Origin: Drosophila persimilis
Lineage: Eukaryota > Arthropoda > Insecta > Diptera > Drosophilidae
Direction: 5' to 3'
NCBI RefSeq assembly: GCF_003286085.1
Contig: NW_020825294.1
Span: forward strand, 5,952,001 to 6,016,000
Length of the DNA stretch: 64,000 nucleotides
The notes beneath the pieces were generated by a model. It was not told where the DNA came from. It saw nothing but the letters and a program-made list of their open reading frames with translations, and ran no database searches. Both the position numbers and the translations under genes were made by a program. Positions 20,561-33,179 of this stretch are shown piece by piece (positions within the stretch are counted from its first letter, which is position 1; each line of letters starts with the position of its first letter).

Positions 20561-23500
20561 TGACAAGACTTTTGCATACATTTCTTTTGTTGTTTATTTA
20601 CGTTGTACATTTATATTTAATTTAATTATGAGTAAATTTAAAACCAGAATATTTAATTTTAATATGGGTGTCTTTCTTTCGGCTATGCCTCTTTTCTCTC
20701 AGTGTATGCTCGTACACTTTGTGGGCTAATTCCTTGCTTCTTTTTCGAATAACTGCACAAAATTAGCAAGCTCTCTGTTTTCAAGGGTATCAAAAAAAGC
20801 AGCAACAAAGAAAGCCCCATAGAAAAGTACAAAGTATGTACGTGAGTGTGCACCTGCCTGTGTGTGTGTGTGTGTGTTGTAGAAGAACGAATATTATTTT
20901 TTGGTATAAATGGCACATGAACACGAAATGATAGACGGACGCGGTCCCCTCCCTCCCGCCAGCAGCAGGAGAACGAACGGAACCCCCACACCCCCCGCCA
21001 CCCACAGTAAGGGTATGAGCCAACGGTAACGGTAATAAGAACGAGCACACAAGAGAGTGAAAGAGAGCAGAGAGGAAGAGCTGAGAGGCAGTGAAGGAAC
21101 GTCGTGTGATATATTTTATTTTTATTGATTATTCTTTTGACTACTGATTCGCTACGTTTACTCGTACACCCCCAGTAATCCACCTTCCATTCCTTTCTTT
21201 TCCCCATAGACCTACTCATAATCGTCCCCGTCCCCCTCCTACACCTCCTCCTACTCCTCCTGTCTGCCAGCTCACACACACACACTCTAACGCCTCCAAA
21301 GGCAGCAAAATAATACACAATTTTTGCTCCACTTGGAAATTGTTTCTTTTGCCGAGGGTCTACTTAAGAGGGTGTGATGTATCTGCGGGGGGAAGGCTGC
21401 AACATGACAAAGGGAAGGGTTTCGATAGAGGCCCTCAGTGCCTGGGTCCGTCCGAGGTCTAGGGGATTTACCCTTAAGTAAAAGGATACTCGATTTTGGC
21501 AGCAATAAGAAATACTTCCTTGAATCCCAAAAGTTAAGCAGTTTTCCCTGCTTTTTGGACTAAAATTATCCATTCTCAGGGGGGAAATAATCTCTGTGGA
21601 TAGATTGATAGGTTTAAAAAAATATTTCTGTTCTTTTAATCTGCAATATTATAGCCGGAAATCCAAAGAAATTCTCTTGCGTTGAATTTTTTGTAAAGTA
21701 TTAGGAATTCTGGCAATGAAAAATACTCGAAACTCTAAGGATCTGCATGAAAGAGGCTTTTAAAATGGTTCTGTAAATTCCAAAAGAGATTTTAATGAAT
21801 TTTCCAGCCCTAACAGAAAGAGCTAATCAATTTTTCGTATACTTAGGATCTTCTTAGTCCCTAAAATAAATCCCTGCCTAGTAAATGGGTACTCCCCAGT
21901 CGAAATATCTTCTATATCCTGTTGGGGGCCCCAAAGAACACTCGAATGAAGCTCATATTTTATGGATATAGTGGTACTACCCCTCGGTTGGGGGCTGCGA
22001 ATAGTGTGCGTGTGCGTGGGTGGCTCTCCTGCTCCCCTTTTCCCCCCTTCTGTTGTTGTCCTGCATTCACTTTTTTATAATGACAGCGTAAACAACGCGA
22101 AAAAGCAACAACAATGCTACAATTTTCATAATAAAGCATGGAAAAAAAAATAAGGAAAAATATGGAAGAAAAAGCTGGCAACAAGAAGAAAAGCAGAAAA
22201 AAACACCTTGACCCAAATGTGCGCCAGAGCCAGCGCCAGAGCCAACGCATGGAAATAGAATCCTTCTCAAATCCTTTTATTCTTACTATTTTTAATTTGT
22301 CTAAACATTTTCCCTGCCCGGCCCCCCCTCCCCCCGGCCAACATATGGGGCCCATAGAAAAAGGCTTTGTTTGCATTTTTTCGCCGAGTTCTGTGGCATA
22401 AACAACCCAGACAATCGCTTTATATGGCTCGTACAATCCCCCCCTCCCCCCGACATTATCCAAAAAATGCATACGCAAATTTATACACACCCAAAAACAC
22501 ACACATCCGAGAGATACTTTCGGAAAATTTGCGGGGGTGGGGGGCAGGGCGGAATATACTCCCTCCCCCAACGTGTACATGGAAGCATGTATGGAAATTT
22601 CACTCTAAAAAGGAAAAACATATATTTTATATTCACTGTCGTTTGTGGTTTTGCGAGTTCTTTTCTCGGTTCAGGATCCGGGTGTTCTCGGTTCTCGGTT
22701 CTCTGTTCTGGGTTTCTGGTTTTCCTCTCGCACAAAAAATGCATAAAATAATCTGAATAATAATAAACTTTTGCATTTGCTGTGAAATTTTACATTTTAT
22801 TTTGATACCCTTTCAAAGAGAGAGACAGAGACAGAGAGAGAGAGAGAGAAAAAGAGAGTGTGGGCTTTCAATTTGGAAATGCTAGAGGGTTTCAGTGGCT
22901 CGAAAAAGTGGGAAAAACTGTTCACCAGAGAGAGATTTAAATTGGAAGGTATTTCGTTGAGAGAATATTTCGAATAAATTGTGGAATATTGATGGATTTG
23001 TGAAAAGAATTCTTAAATTTGCGCGCGAGAGAGAGAGAGAAAGAAACCCCGTAGAAGTGAGCAGCGATCACTCGCTTGGCGTGTATTTTGTTGTTGCATT
23101 CTCGGTCCCAAATCACCTTAAACCATCTGCTTGTGCGCTTTGGCTTTGCATTCGCCGTCTCTGGATTTTGTTTTTGCATTCTCGGGTTATTTTTTGTTGG
23201 CTTTTTTTTCGTTGCGGCCTCCTATCGAAGAGTAAATATCAGAGCAATCCTTTCCTGCCTTTGGCAACCATTTTTCTTGCATCTATTTTGTTCTTTTTAA
23301 TTTATGGCATTTTCCCGCCAAAGGTTCTCCTCTAGATTTTAGCTTTAGCTGCATTTTGTGTGCAACTTTCACTTGAGGCATCTTTGAAGCTTCTTTACTG
23401 ACATATTTTATGGACAGCAGCAGGCAGTCGCCACGCCACACGTGTGTGCGCCAGCTGAAAAGCTTTTTTCCAAGTTTTTAATTAAAGCGAAAGTGTCGAA

Positions 23501-24189
23501 AGGCATGCTGGGACAAGACAGGACATCCACAGGAGCCACGGTAGCCACGGGAGCATAACCAGGAGTGGGCGCTGTGGCAGGAACTCTGGAGCCTGCCACT
23601 TTTAGCTTTTGCAAATTGTTGCAGTTTATTTTATTTTATTTTATTTTATTTTTTCTTCCCACCCCCCTCCAGTTTTCTTTTCCGTTATTTAGTTTTCCGG
23701 GGCTGCTGATCGATAAACTTGGCAATTTTCGGTTGGCCGCTCGTTTGTTTGGTTCATCGCCTGCTAACTAGAAAACTTTTTATGGGCATGGCCTCGAAAG
23801 TTGCCTCTTTTTGTGGATGCCAGGACATTAATCAAGTTATATCCCTATGTGTGAAGCGGCGCAGCAGTGTGTGTGAGAGAGATAGTCGAGTGCGTACTAG
23901 GCTCAAAGGTTTCGATTTTGAAAAGATACATGTGCATGGAATGGCAAGTGAAATATGTATCTGTGGAATATTTGCAAGAGAAATTTATTTCCGGAAAGAA
24001 ACGGAATGATTCTATTTTATTTTGATCTCATTTTGGTGATTTATCTGGGGAGATATTTTGCCGAAATCTTTGCAATTTGAAGGCATTATCTTAAAAGTCA
24101 AACCGATGCAAAAAATTGGAATCTGTGGGGAATGTGGGGAACCAGAGTAAGAAAATACGTGCCCGATTGGTTTAAGATGTAAAGATAGA
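20561..24189. other. Non-coding stretch with microsatellites
   Basis: No credible gene. GT tracts occur near 20860-20880, CA tracts near 21272-21284, C-rich runs at 22320-22450, GA runs at 22818-22850 and 23025-23045, and an ATTTT repeat at about 23627-23652. All sizeable open frames run through such tracts. Confidence 0.55.
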
Positions 24190-24490
24190 TTTTTAGGGAG
24201 GTGGAAAGATAGATGTCTCGATAGGTAGAAAGATATATCTCGGAATAGAAAGAAAGATAGATATCTGGATAGGTAGATAGATAGATAGATCTCTGGATAG
24301 GTAGATAGATAGATCTCTGGATAGGTCGATAGATAGATGGATATATATCTGGATAGGTAGATAAATATATCTGGCTAGGTACAAAGATAAATCTCTGTAT
24401 ATGTCAAAAGATAGATCTCTGGATAGTTCGAAAGATAGATCTCTGGCTAGGTAGATGGATAGATAGATAGACAGACAGATATATACATAT
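24190..24490. repeat. GATA minisatellite with CTCTGG-AGGTA interruptions
   Basis: GATAGATAGAT runs alternate with TCTCTGGATAGGTA or TCGAAAGATA in units of about 20-30 bp, at least nine copies. It yields a repetitive open frame on the minus strand that is not a gene. Confidence 0.85.
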
Positions 24491-25968
24491 CGCTCCCACA
24501 TAAAGCGACCTATTGATGCAAGTCTCGGGACGCACAAGCGTTAAGAGAATACCCAAGAATTTTACAAAAACAACATACATGGCGTGTGCATGATGCGACA
24601 AATTGATGCTTAAAAGAAGATTATATATTTAGCTATGTTTATAGATGGAATAATCCTCCCATAAATCTCTAAATATTTTCTATCTATTCCCTTTCAATCA
24701 TATTTCTCTCCTTTTTTCGTATGTTATGGAATTTCTTTCGCAAATATTCCATTATTCAAAACAATTAATGAATGCCAAACAAATCTGTATGCCGCATTGT
24801 CTGCCCTTCTGTTAAAAAAATTCACAATTCTTTTTATCAATTTCCACAATTTTAAGCCCTCATAAAATTTGCAATTTTAATGCGGACTGCTCCTAAACCC
24901 GAAACACCAATCCCCAAGCACAAAATCCAGCAATTTGTCAACAGCCCACGCAGCAAAAAGCAGCAAAGAAGAACCACATTTAACTCCCAAATTAGAAACT
25001 TGTCATTCCGATTAGCTTAAAAACATACAAAAATACGCAACAAAACTTGACTTTCGATGGGAGAGGGGGAACAGGTTTCCATCGAAAGGCGGGGGATTGC
25101 CTTTAAGGGCTTAAAAGCGGGACACAAAGGAGGGGGAGGAGGGGCGATAAAAAGGGATACGCCAAAAAGGATCTGGAGAGGAAAAAGGTCTGCAAAAGAT
25201 ATATGACACAACAATAACAGAAGACACAAAATATGGCAAAAGAAAACGAAATATTTTATTAAGAATACACCAGAAAGAAGTATTCAGTATTCAGGAACGA
25301 CAGAGAAAGAAAAAGCAAACAAAAAACAATGGCAATTAATAATAATTAATGTTTTTATCTTTTTGTGCAGCGTTTGCGCTCTCTCTCTCTTTCTCTGTAA
25401 AATCCAGAGACAAACAGGAAACCCAACCCGAGAATCCGCTTCCAGTCCACACACTCCACTATCCTCTTCCTGCCCTCCACTCTGCACTCTGCACTCCTCT
25501 CCTCCACTCCTTTGTCGCTCTGTTTCCCCAGAGAGTCCCCGAAAGAGAGAGAGAGAGAGTTCTTTATTACATTTTTTTCCGCCCAACGTTGACTTAATTG
25601 ATAATTGGAATTTCTTCCCCGTGCAATTTATTTACATACATTTTTCGCCCCAGCATCATTTCGTTTCATTTGTTGTGCAATTTCTCCCGTTTTCTGTTTC
25701 ATTTATTATTTGTATACCTGATGCTCGTAACAGCCCCGAGAGGAGAAAAGTATTGCCTGCCTTCTCATCTCGGAGATTATCTGCAGCTCAATAAATGCAA
25801 CTGCATCTGGCTGTCATAATCATATAAAATATGCCAGATACATTGATATGGGAATAAAGCCAGTATTGTAGTTATTATTTAGGGTATTTCAATTTTCAAG
25901 CAGATAGGTGTTTATCGAATAGTAATGGCTAAGTGAGACCCTTTGTGCTATTACAAAAACCGATTGCT
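24491..25968. other. Non-coding stretch
   Basis: No credible gene. It is mostly AT-rich, with CTCTCT tracts near 25378-25395 and a GAGAGAGA tract near 25544-25558. Nothing else structured was seen. Confidence 0.5.
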
Positions 25969-26725
25969 TAGTATTTTCTGGAATATATTGAGTATTTTAT
26001 TCCGTAAATATACTATTTTCTTGGGTAAATATATAGTATTTATTATACAAAAATCTATTGGTTGCTTGAATAAAAGTATTTTCCTGAATAAATATTGTTT
26101 TTTCTCAACAAGACTATTATTATATTGACAGACTGGTATTTGCTGGTATAAATCTAGTATATCTAGTAAAACCAGTATTTTCTTGATATACAAAATTGTA
26201 TTTAATAGGTTTAGTATTTCCTGACTAAATCTGAACTTTTCTATTATTTTCTGGCATAAATTTAGTATTTTCTTGAATAATCTAGAATTTTATTGGAGAA
26301 AAAAACTATCTATTGTGTAGAAAATCTAGTATTTTTAAAAAATATGATTTCCTTGAGTAAATATAGTATTTTAGTGAAATAACAATAGTATTTTTTTGAA
26401 AAAAAATATTATTTTATTGAAACAAAAATAAAGTATTTTACTGAAATAAATTTAGTAGTTTATTGAAATAAATATAGTATTTTTTTGAAATAAATATAGT
26501 ATTTTGTTGAAATAAATATACTTTTTTATTAAAATAAATATAGTATTTTACTGAAATAAATATAGTATTTTATTGAAATAAATATAGTATTTTATTAAAA
26601 TAAATGTAGTATTTTATTGGAATAAATATAGTATTTTACTGAAATAAATATAGTATTTTATTGAAATAAATATAGTAGTTTATTGAAATAAATGTAGTTT
26701 TTCATTGAAAGAAGTCTAGTATATT
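25969..26725. repeat. AGTATTTT repeat field ending in a phased 22-bp minisatellite
   Basis: From 25969 AGTATTTT-type words recur at irregular spacing. From 26443 to 26706 they resolve into 12 units of exactly 22 bp (GAAATAAATATAGTATTTTA plus two bases) with substitutions but no indels. The array is almost entirely A/T plus one or two G per unit. It ends about 115 bp before the recursive splice acceptor. Confidence 0.9.
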
Positions 26726-26808
26726 CATTCATAATTTCTAAAGAAACCCTTTCGCTCTCAAAAATCAAAAAATATATTGATGAACTACATGGAATTGATG
26801 AATCTGTG

Positions 26809-26846
26809 CTAACTTATTTTCTTTGCTCTTTTCTTTGCAGGTAAGC
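26809..26846 (+). other. Recursive splice site (zero-length exon)
   Basis: A branch-point motif CTAAC (26809-26813) is followed by a pyrimidine tract and TTCTTTGCAG, with AG at 26839-26840. The donor GTAAGC begins at once at 26841. This juxtaposed acceptor and donor is the hallmark of Drosophila ratchet points, where very long introns are removed in steps. A strong GTAAGT donor follows 45 nt later (26886-26891), and such downstream donors are reported to help define ratchet sites. It implies a long + strand intron spanning this position. Confidence 0.8.
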
Positions 26847-26885
26847 AAACAGAAACAAATAACATATTAACGATTAATGCTAATC
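26841..26885 (+). other. Possible 45-nt cryptic recursive-splicing exon
   Basis: This segment lies between the recursive acceptor and a perfect GTAAGT donor at 26886-26891. It contains in-frame TAA codons, so inclusion would usually break a coding message. That is typical of exons that are recognised and then removed. The assignment is inferential. Confidence 0.45.
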
Positions 26886-26891
26886 GTAAGT

Positions 26892-27357
26892 TCCCTCCCA
26901 AATATATTAGTTCTTTAAGTTACAGACTAGTAAATGGTATAGAGACCCCTCTTTTAATACGCTCTCCCCCTCTCCGAGAGTGAACCCACAACAGTGGGTA
27001 CCAAAAGCAAAGCACCTGCTCTGCCAGGTATCTCCCCGGTTGACTCGTTCACTCCAGAGCGTTCGCTGTCTCCCTCACTCTCTCCCTCTATCTTGTTTTA
27101 ATTTTAACCCAAAAGGCCGCAAAACTTTCTGCACCGAACCGAACTGAAATAATTGTGCAAAAGAATCTGCAAGCCATACAGAAAGCAAAAAAAAAAACAA
27201 AAAAAGTAAAACACGATACAAAGGCAATAAAATAAACCGCAGTAACTGCAAAAAAAAACCAACAACAACAAAAAACCAGAGAAGAAATACATTTTTGTTG
27301 TTGTTGTTGGAGGCCTTTTTTCGAAAGTGTTGGGAAGAGGCGTTCTAGCGTTTAAAA
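26892..27357. other. Non-coding stretch after the recursive site
   Basis: No gene is seen. CTCTCC/CTCACTCTCTCC pyrimidine words lie at 27065-27090, A-rich sequence at 27180-27290, and a TTG repeat at about 27294-27309. If the candidate exon at 27358 is real, this would be its leader region. Confidence 0.4.
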
Positions 27358-27591
27358 ATGTTTGTGGCCCGTCGCCAATCGACAGCAGCCGAAATGTATC
27401 TTAAAGTTTTGTGCCACCGCCGACGGGTTGCTCTTGTTGTTGCTTTGTTGTTGGTGGTATTACTGGTGTTGAAGTTGATGGTTTTCTGCCTGACTTTTCG
27501 CTGCGGGCAGTTTTTCGGGAGTTTCGGGTGTTCTTTCCGCCAAAAACTCGACGACGCGCCGCCTCTCATGTATCTGTATCTGAAGCTCACT
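27358..27591 (+). CDS. Weak candidate first exon of a type II membrane protein
   Basis: The ATG at 27358 has a good fly start context (TAAAAATG) and an in-frame stop four codons upstream. The product begins MFVARRQSTAAEMYLKVLCH, then a basic CHRRR cluster and about 18 hydrophobic residues (VALVVALLLVVLLVLKLMV). This is the layout of a signal anchor, as in Golgi glycosyl- or sulfotransferases. A GTACGT donor-like site follows at 27592; without it the frame runs into GT repeats and ends at 27666. Against it, the hydrophobic run is coded largely by GTT/TTG low complexity like that elsewhere in this DNA, and no family match is recognised. I treat it as unproven. Confidence 0.2.
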
Positions 27592-29904
27592 GTACGTGTG
27601 TGTGTCTGTGTTTGTGTATCTTCGCGGGTCTCTGTTTGTGTATCTTCCGCGTGTGTGTGTAGGTAGCTTCCAGCTTCTGCTTCAGCTTTAGTTCCAGCTT
27701 CAGCATTTTTTTTCGTTTTTTTTTTTTTTGGTGGCCTCCGCATCGTCGCCTCGATTTCTGTCTCAGTTCGTTTTTATTGCTTTTGTTCAACATTTAAATG
27801 TTTTGCTGCCGTTTGAGCTTCGGCATTTGTGGCTGAGGGTATGAGCGGATCAGGGGCATATGCGACTAGACATTGACTTTGAAAAGAGGGACGGATGGGA
27901 GCTCCGCTAATGGAGCTGCAGAAATGCTGCAACGAATGTTTTCATGCGGAAAGTTGCTGAAATTATCTCAAACTCAATAAATACAAATACAAAATCTACT
28001 AAAATTGGCATTTAAATACTGATTAATTCCACAGAATATAGAGATGTTCGAAAATACTCTAAATAAAAACCAAACATAATATAAAAAAAAAAAAACAAAA
28101 AAAATTGCTTAAAATTATTAAATTATTATTATTTATTAAAGTAATTTTTTCCAAAAAGAGTATATTTTTTCAAATGTATTTTTTTTAAATGGAATTGTTT
28201 TCCAAAAGCAATATTTATCATAACGGCATTTAAAATATTTACAAAAAATTATTTTTGTTTACCAAACCGCATTATTTTTCTCCAAATGTACATTTTTTTT
28301 TGTATTTTTTGGCAAAAAAAAAAAAAATTTTTTTCAATATTTTTAACAATTTAATAAAATAAATTACACTCAAATGCCTATGGCCATTCCGAAAGCTCTT
28401 AAGAAACCCTCTCCACATGGCTTTCATGCCGTTATTAGCATATTAATGAGTATCCCGCCATTCGTAACCCCCCCACAGGGCACTCGGCTCTCAGCATTTG
28501 CTTGTTTCTTGTGTGTTGTGGCGGCCAGACGGGCGTGGAGGCGGACAGGCGGATGGACGGGCTCTACTCCGTTGGTCTGAGGCCTGGGCCCGGGCCTCTT
28601 TGTAGGCGTGAGTTTTATTCCCGTCGCTCACTTAATGCGAATTAAGCTAATTTAAAAGCGATTCGAAATTAACTTTAATGTGTATGCAAAGCAAAGAGAA
28701 AAAAGGAAAAACGGAAAGAAAAAAGAAAACCAAGGGAAAATACAACACCAAACTTCAAACACACACACACGCACACAGATACAGATACAGATACAGGTTT
28801 TCTAACACTTTTGCTGCCTTTATTATTGGGTTTCGGTGGAGGCTCGGCTCAACGCGGGATCCATATGTGGGCGTCTTAAAGTGGCTTCTGTTACACGCTT
28901 TACCACTCGGCAGAACCCCCCCACCCCCATGGGGGCCTCCTACCAGTATGTATCTATTGAAATTGCTGAAGCTCTGACCCAATTGACGTAGTCGTCGTCG
29001 TCGTCGTCCTCATCGTCATCGCTTGTTAGAGGAGGAGCTCCTCCTGCATTGAAATTGAAAAAAAAAAAATGAAGAGAGAAGAAAAAAGAAACGAAGCAAA
29101 AACCCAAGTGCAGGTCGAGTAAAATGCATATCCACACACATATGTATCTATGGGATACATGCCTCTGTGGTGTGTGTGTGTGCAACTAAATTGTAGGTAG
29201 CAAGCATGTATCTTAATGAAGGCAATTTGCTTGTCGAGTTTAGGCAAGTTAGTTTACCGAAAATTGGCATATGGCCAGTGGCAACAACACAAAAGCAGCT
29301 ACGCTACCCCAAGTTGCACGTAGCCCAAAACCCCAACCCACCCCCATCTCCACTCCCTCCTCGTTGTGCACATGTCGATAGCAGGCAGCCCAGGAAAGAC
29401 ACAGCCCTGGGAGGGAGGAAGCAGCACTGACCCCCCACAATGGGGTATGGGGACATGCCACATGCACTCTGCTGGGGGTAATGCCAAATTTTCGGCCTGT
29501 TCCAGAGCCCTTCGTGTGTGGGAGTGTGTGTGTGTGTTGACCCTTTCCGTACACACAGCGAAAGCAGAGGTTATGCAAGAGAACTGCAGATACATCTATA
29601 TCTGGTTGTGTGTGTGTGTGCGTGTTTGCGCCTGTATCTATGGTTTAGAAGTTTTTGTGTGGGGGAAACGCGATGGATTAGAAATGATTTAGTGCCGAAA
29701 AACAGTAGAAGAAACACGATTGCCCCTCCATTGCCATTTCTACATGGGATTAAAGTTGAGGGAAATATTTTAAGGGAAAAACTATTGTGAAACGCTTGAA
29801 AACAGCTTTCTTTTGCGGTAGAAATTAAAATATTCAGAAAACTTCTAGATAGGGAGTCTCTATTGATTTGGGAATTAAAGATCGATCGAAAGAGTGTATC
29901 CCCC
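27592..29904. other. Non-coding stretch
   Basis: GT tracts (27595-27660, 29170-29182, 29515-29540, 29606-29625), A/T homopolymers (28080-28340), an ACAGAT repeat (28776-28796) and a TCG/TCC triplet tract (28993-29020) are present. No recognisable gene. Confidence 0.55.
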
Positions 29905-30420
29905 ATCGCAAGATCTTTCTAAACATCTACAAGTCTTCTTTGCACTGCTCCAAAATATCCTTTTTGAGATATTATCTTAAATTGATGATTTTTTTTTGCC
30001 TAAAAATAATTAATTGAATAGAAAAACATTTTTAAAAATTCTAAAAACAAGAAATGTAAAAAAATCAAAACTATAAAAAAGGTAAAAAAATATTAAAAAC
30101 AATTTAGGAAAAATTAAATAAGAAATAAGTTTTAAATTTAAAAAAAAATTATATTGAAACATAATTACAATTAATACGTAACTAATACGTAAAAAATACA
30201 AATAAAATTATTTAAATTTAAAAAAAATTTAAAAAATTATATTGAAACATCATTACAATTAATATGTAACTAATACGTAAAAAATATAAATAAAATAATT
30301 AAATAATATTATTAAATCAAAATTTATTTAACATAAAAAATAATTAAAAAAAAAAAATTAAATAAGAAATAAAACATAATTTGTACAATCAAAAATAATC
30401 TTGTACATATAATTTTGGCC
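29905..30420. repeat. AT-rich region with an ~88-bp tandem duplication
   Basis: The blocks at about 30134-30211 and 30226-30300 share TATTGAAACAT, ATTACAATTAATA and GTAACTAATACGTAAAAAAT in the same order, offset by 88 bp, with a few substitutions. The surrounding sequence is almost pure A/T. No coding potential. Confidence 0.8.
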
Positions 30421-33179
30421 ATTCCTTCCATCCAAAAGTTAGAGAGTTTTTCGATCGATTTGTGTAAATCGCTTCCATAATTGGTTTTCTTGAACCAATT
30501 CGGCAACTAGTTCCCTTTTGGAACTATGAGCAGAACTAGTCGATTGAAACGATGAAGTAAAACAAAAAAACAGCTTTGAAAACTTTCCAAATGCCTGAAG
30601 GTTGAAATCTAATATGTACATGTGCATTTATCTGTGAGATTCTTTCGGTAATAGAACCAGATGAGTCTACCATTAAATTAATTATTTGCTAATTGTATAA
30701 AAATCTTGCAGAAAGCAGTTTTGAATCTTTTTTATAATCTTTTTTCCTTAGTTTCGTAGCTTTTCCCCAATTCTCCCTCAATTTAATGAGATTTTTTGTT
30801 AGCCTTTTGAACCCCAGAACCACAGGAAAAAAAAGCGCCAAGAACATTTATCATTCAAAACCAATAGAACGGAGGAATTTTCTCTCTGGGCCATCAATCA
30901 AAAAGTCTTGAAGAATTTTTTGCTGTGTAGGGTCATTTTTTTTTGTTCTTCTTGGTCTGGCCCTAGACTTTTTGGGGGGTAACGAATTTTGCTTAAATTG
31001 CGAAAATTTAATAATCTAATAAGGCAAATTTTAACAAACTATTTAATGGCTGAATCCATCGTTACAGAGAGTGGCAAGTGCGGCAGGGTGGCAGAGTGGC
31101 TGTGTGGCAGAGTGGCAGCAGAAGTGGAGGCCATGATGTCTGGGCCTTAGGCAAAGCGTTTAAGCTCAAGTGGAGGCCAAGCAGCCGCGTTTAATGTCTG
31201 TGAAATTGAAAAATTTACTCTTTAATATGCGAATGGGTTGAGCGAGAGCGAGAGGGAGAGACTTCAGCCGGAAAGACTCTGTGCCGCATGCCGCCAAATG
31301 GTGTGGAAGCTGCTGCTGGTGCTGCTGCCGCTGGAAGCTGCTTGGAAAGTGCAGTTAGAGCAATTTCACAACTCACTAACAATCATTAATGCGTCGAGTC
31401 TGTCCGAGAACTCTGTGGCGCGTAAAAGGAAGTTCAGTCCAGTCGAGTCCGTCTCTAATAAGCAGCCTCTCCGGCCTCTCCAGCCTCTCCGGCCTCTCCA
31501 GCCTCTCCGGCCTCTCCAGCCTCCAGAAACTTAAATCATAAACAGCCTCCGACTTGGACTCTCGGGCTACTCGCTTGCTTTATGAAATGGAAAAATGTGC
31601 AACAAAATGAAAAGAAAAACATTCATCCATCCACAGAAAATAAAAAGAAAAAAAAATATGCCCAAGGAAAAGTCTCTAGGAAAAGCAAATCGGGAGAGGA
31701 AAAGGAAAAGAAAGAGAGAAGGATGGGTTGATGGCTGATGGCTGATGGTTGATTGCCAGTTGGTTGTTTGGGATGTGATTGAGGCCTGCGGCTCAGTTTG
31801 AAGTTCATGTTGAAGCGTTTGCTAAATCGGCACGCAGCAAAAGATTTAACGGGTGGGGTGGGGGGTGGGTGGGGTTGGGCAAAGCGCCATAAAAGAGGAG
31901 AAGGAGCCAAGCGGGAGAGAGAGAGCATAATGAAATCTATTCAATGAGGCATACAACGAGGATGGTTTCGAGAGTTTTGCGGCACGACTGGAAGTTTGCA
32001 AAAGAGAATTAAGGGGGTAATTAGAGCAGAAGTTATCCATAGATTGGTTGGGAAATTTAAGGGAAATTTTAGAGATATTTTGGGACATTTTAAGAGCAAT
32101 TTTCGGAAAAATGTAAGAGATTTTTTGGGAAAATTCAAGAGGAATTATGGACGAATTTTAAAAGAAACAAAAGGGAAAGACTTACTAGAAATTTTTTTTA
32201 GAAATTAAAAAGTATCTAAAAGTAGCTCTTAGAGCATTATTTTTAATGAAACTAAATTTAAAACTTACATTTTTTGGAATCTATAAAATCAGCTACCAAT
32301 ATTTTTACGAATCGTTGAACTATTATTTGAGATTTAAGATCGTGGAAATTGAAGGCGAAATTCAATTTAAGGGAATGGAAAACTTTACATGGAATTCAAC
32401 GAATAAATGACGTAGAATCGGTCATAAATTAAAGAAAAAATGTCAAAGAAGTGAAAGTTAAATGAAAAAAAGAAGGGTCTCGTCTCTTTACAACTTTCGT
32501 GGCAACCCTCTTTGAGTCTCTGATGCTTTAATGTTATATTCGAGACAGCGACAGCCAGCAGCTGAATATTTGATGACTGCCTGTTGCCGTATGAGCTGCA
32601 TGGTGCCTCCATGCCCCCGCCCCCACCGTGGTGGCCACCACCGCCGCTCTATGGCCAAAATGGATCGTAAATGTAGCCCAAATTATAAGTCATATGAAAC
32701 AATGACTGCTACTTAGTTATGAGCATAAAAAGTAAGGGATAACCCAGGGAGGAATGGATGGCGGGCGACCCTCCACGGTCGCGACTGCTGTCAAAGTCAT
32801 TTTGGCGCATAATTTTTAGAGCCTTACCCTTCGTATCGCTACTCGCTCCCTCTCTCTCCCCCTCCTTGCGTCCTTCATATAACTTTTATAGTCTTTCGCT
32901 CTGTGTCTCTGTCCCTGTCTTTCTGTTGGTCGTTTGCTAAAATATTCTAATTGTTTTCAACAATTTTTGAATGCGCTGTGTACGCGCTCGGCAGAGTGTC
33001 ATAAATCTTGCGCTGCCATACTGCAGGGAGAGAACACTGGAAAAAGGAGTGACAGGATTTCGGTGGCAGAAACTATTGGATACACTTTTCAGTTGATCTT
33101 CTCAAAGGTAGCTAGAAGATACATGTATACATGAAATTTGTGCCATTTTTATTGATTTTTCTTTAGAATTAAAGATTAT
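30421..33179. other. Non-coding stretch
   Basis: No credible gene. TGGCAGAGTGGC words occur at 31085-31125, a nine-base tandem repeat lies at 31462-31523, GATGGCT repeats lie near 31728-31750, and degenerate GGGAAATTTAAGAG words lie at 32045-32200. Confidence 0.5.
31462..31523. repeat. Nine-base tandem repeat (SGCCTCTCC)7
   Basis: About seven copies of GCCTCTCC are preceded alternately by C-A and C-G, forming an 18-bp dimer structure. It is GC-rich, unlike its surroundings, and gives an LRPLQP-type repeat in one frame. The frame upstream lacks an ATG start, so I do not call a gene. Confidence 0.85.

Noticed and set aside
20683-21318. 211-residue minus-strand frame
   Set aside because: Crosses GT and TCC microsatellites and has no recognisable domain.
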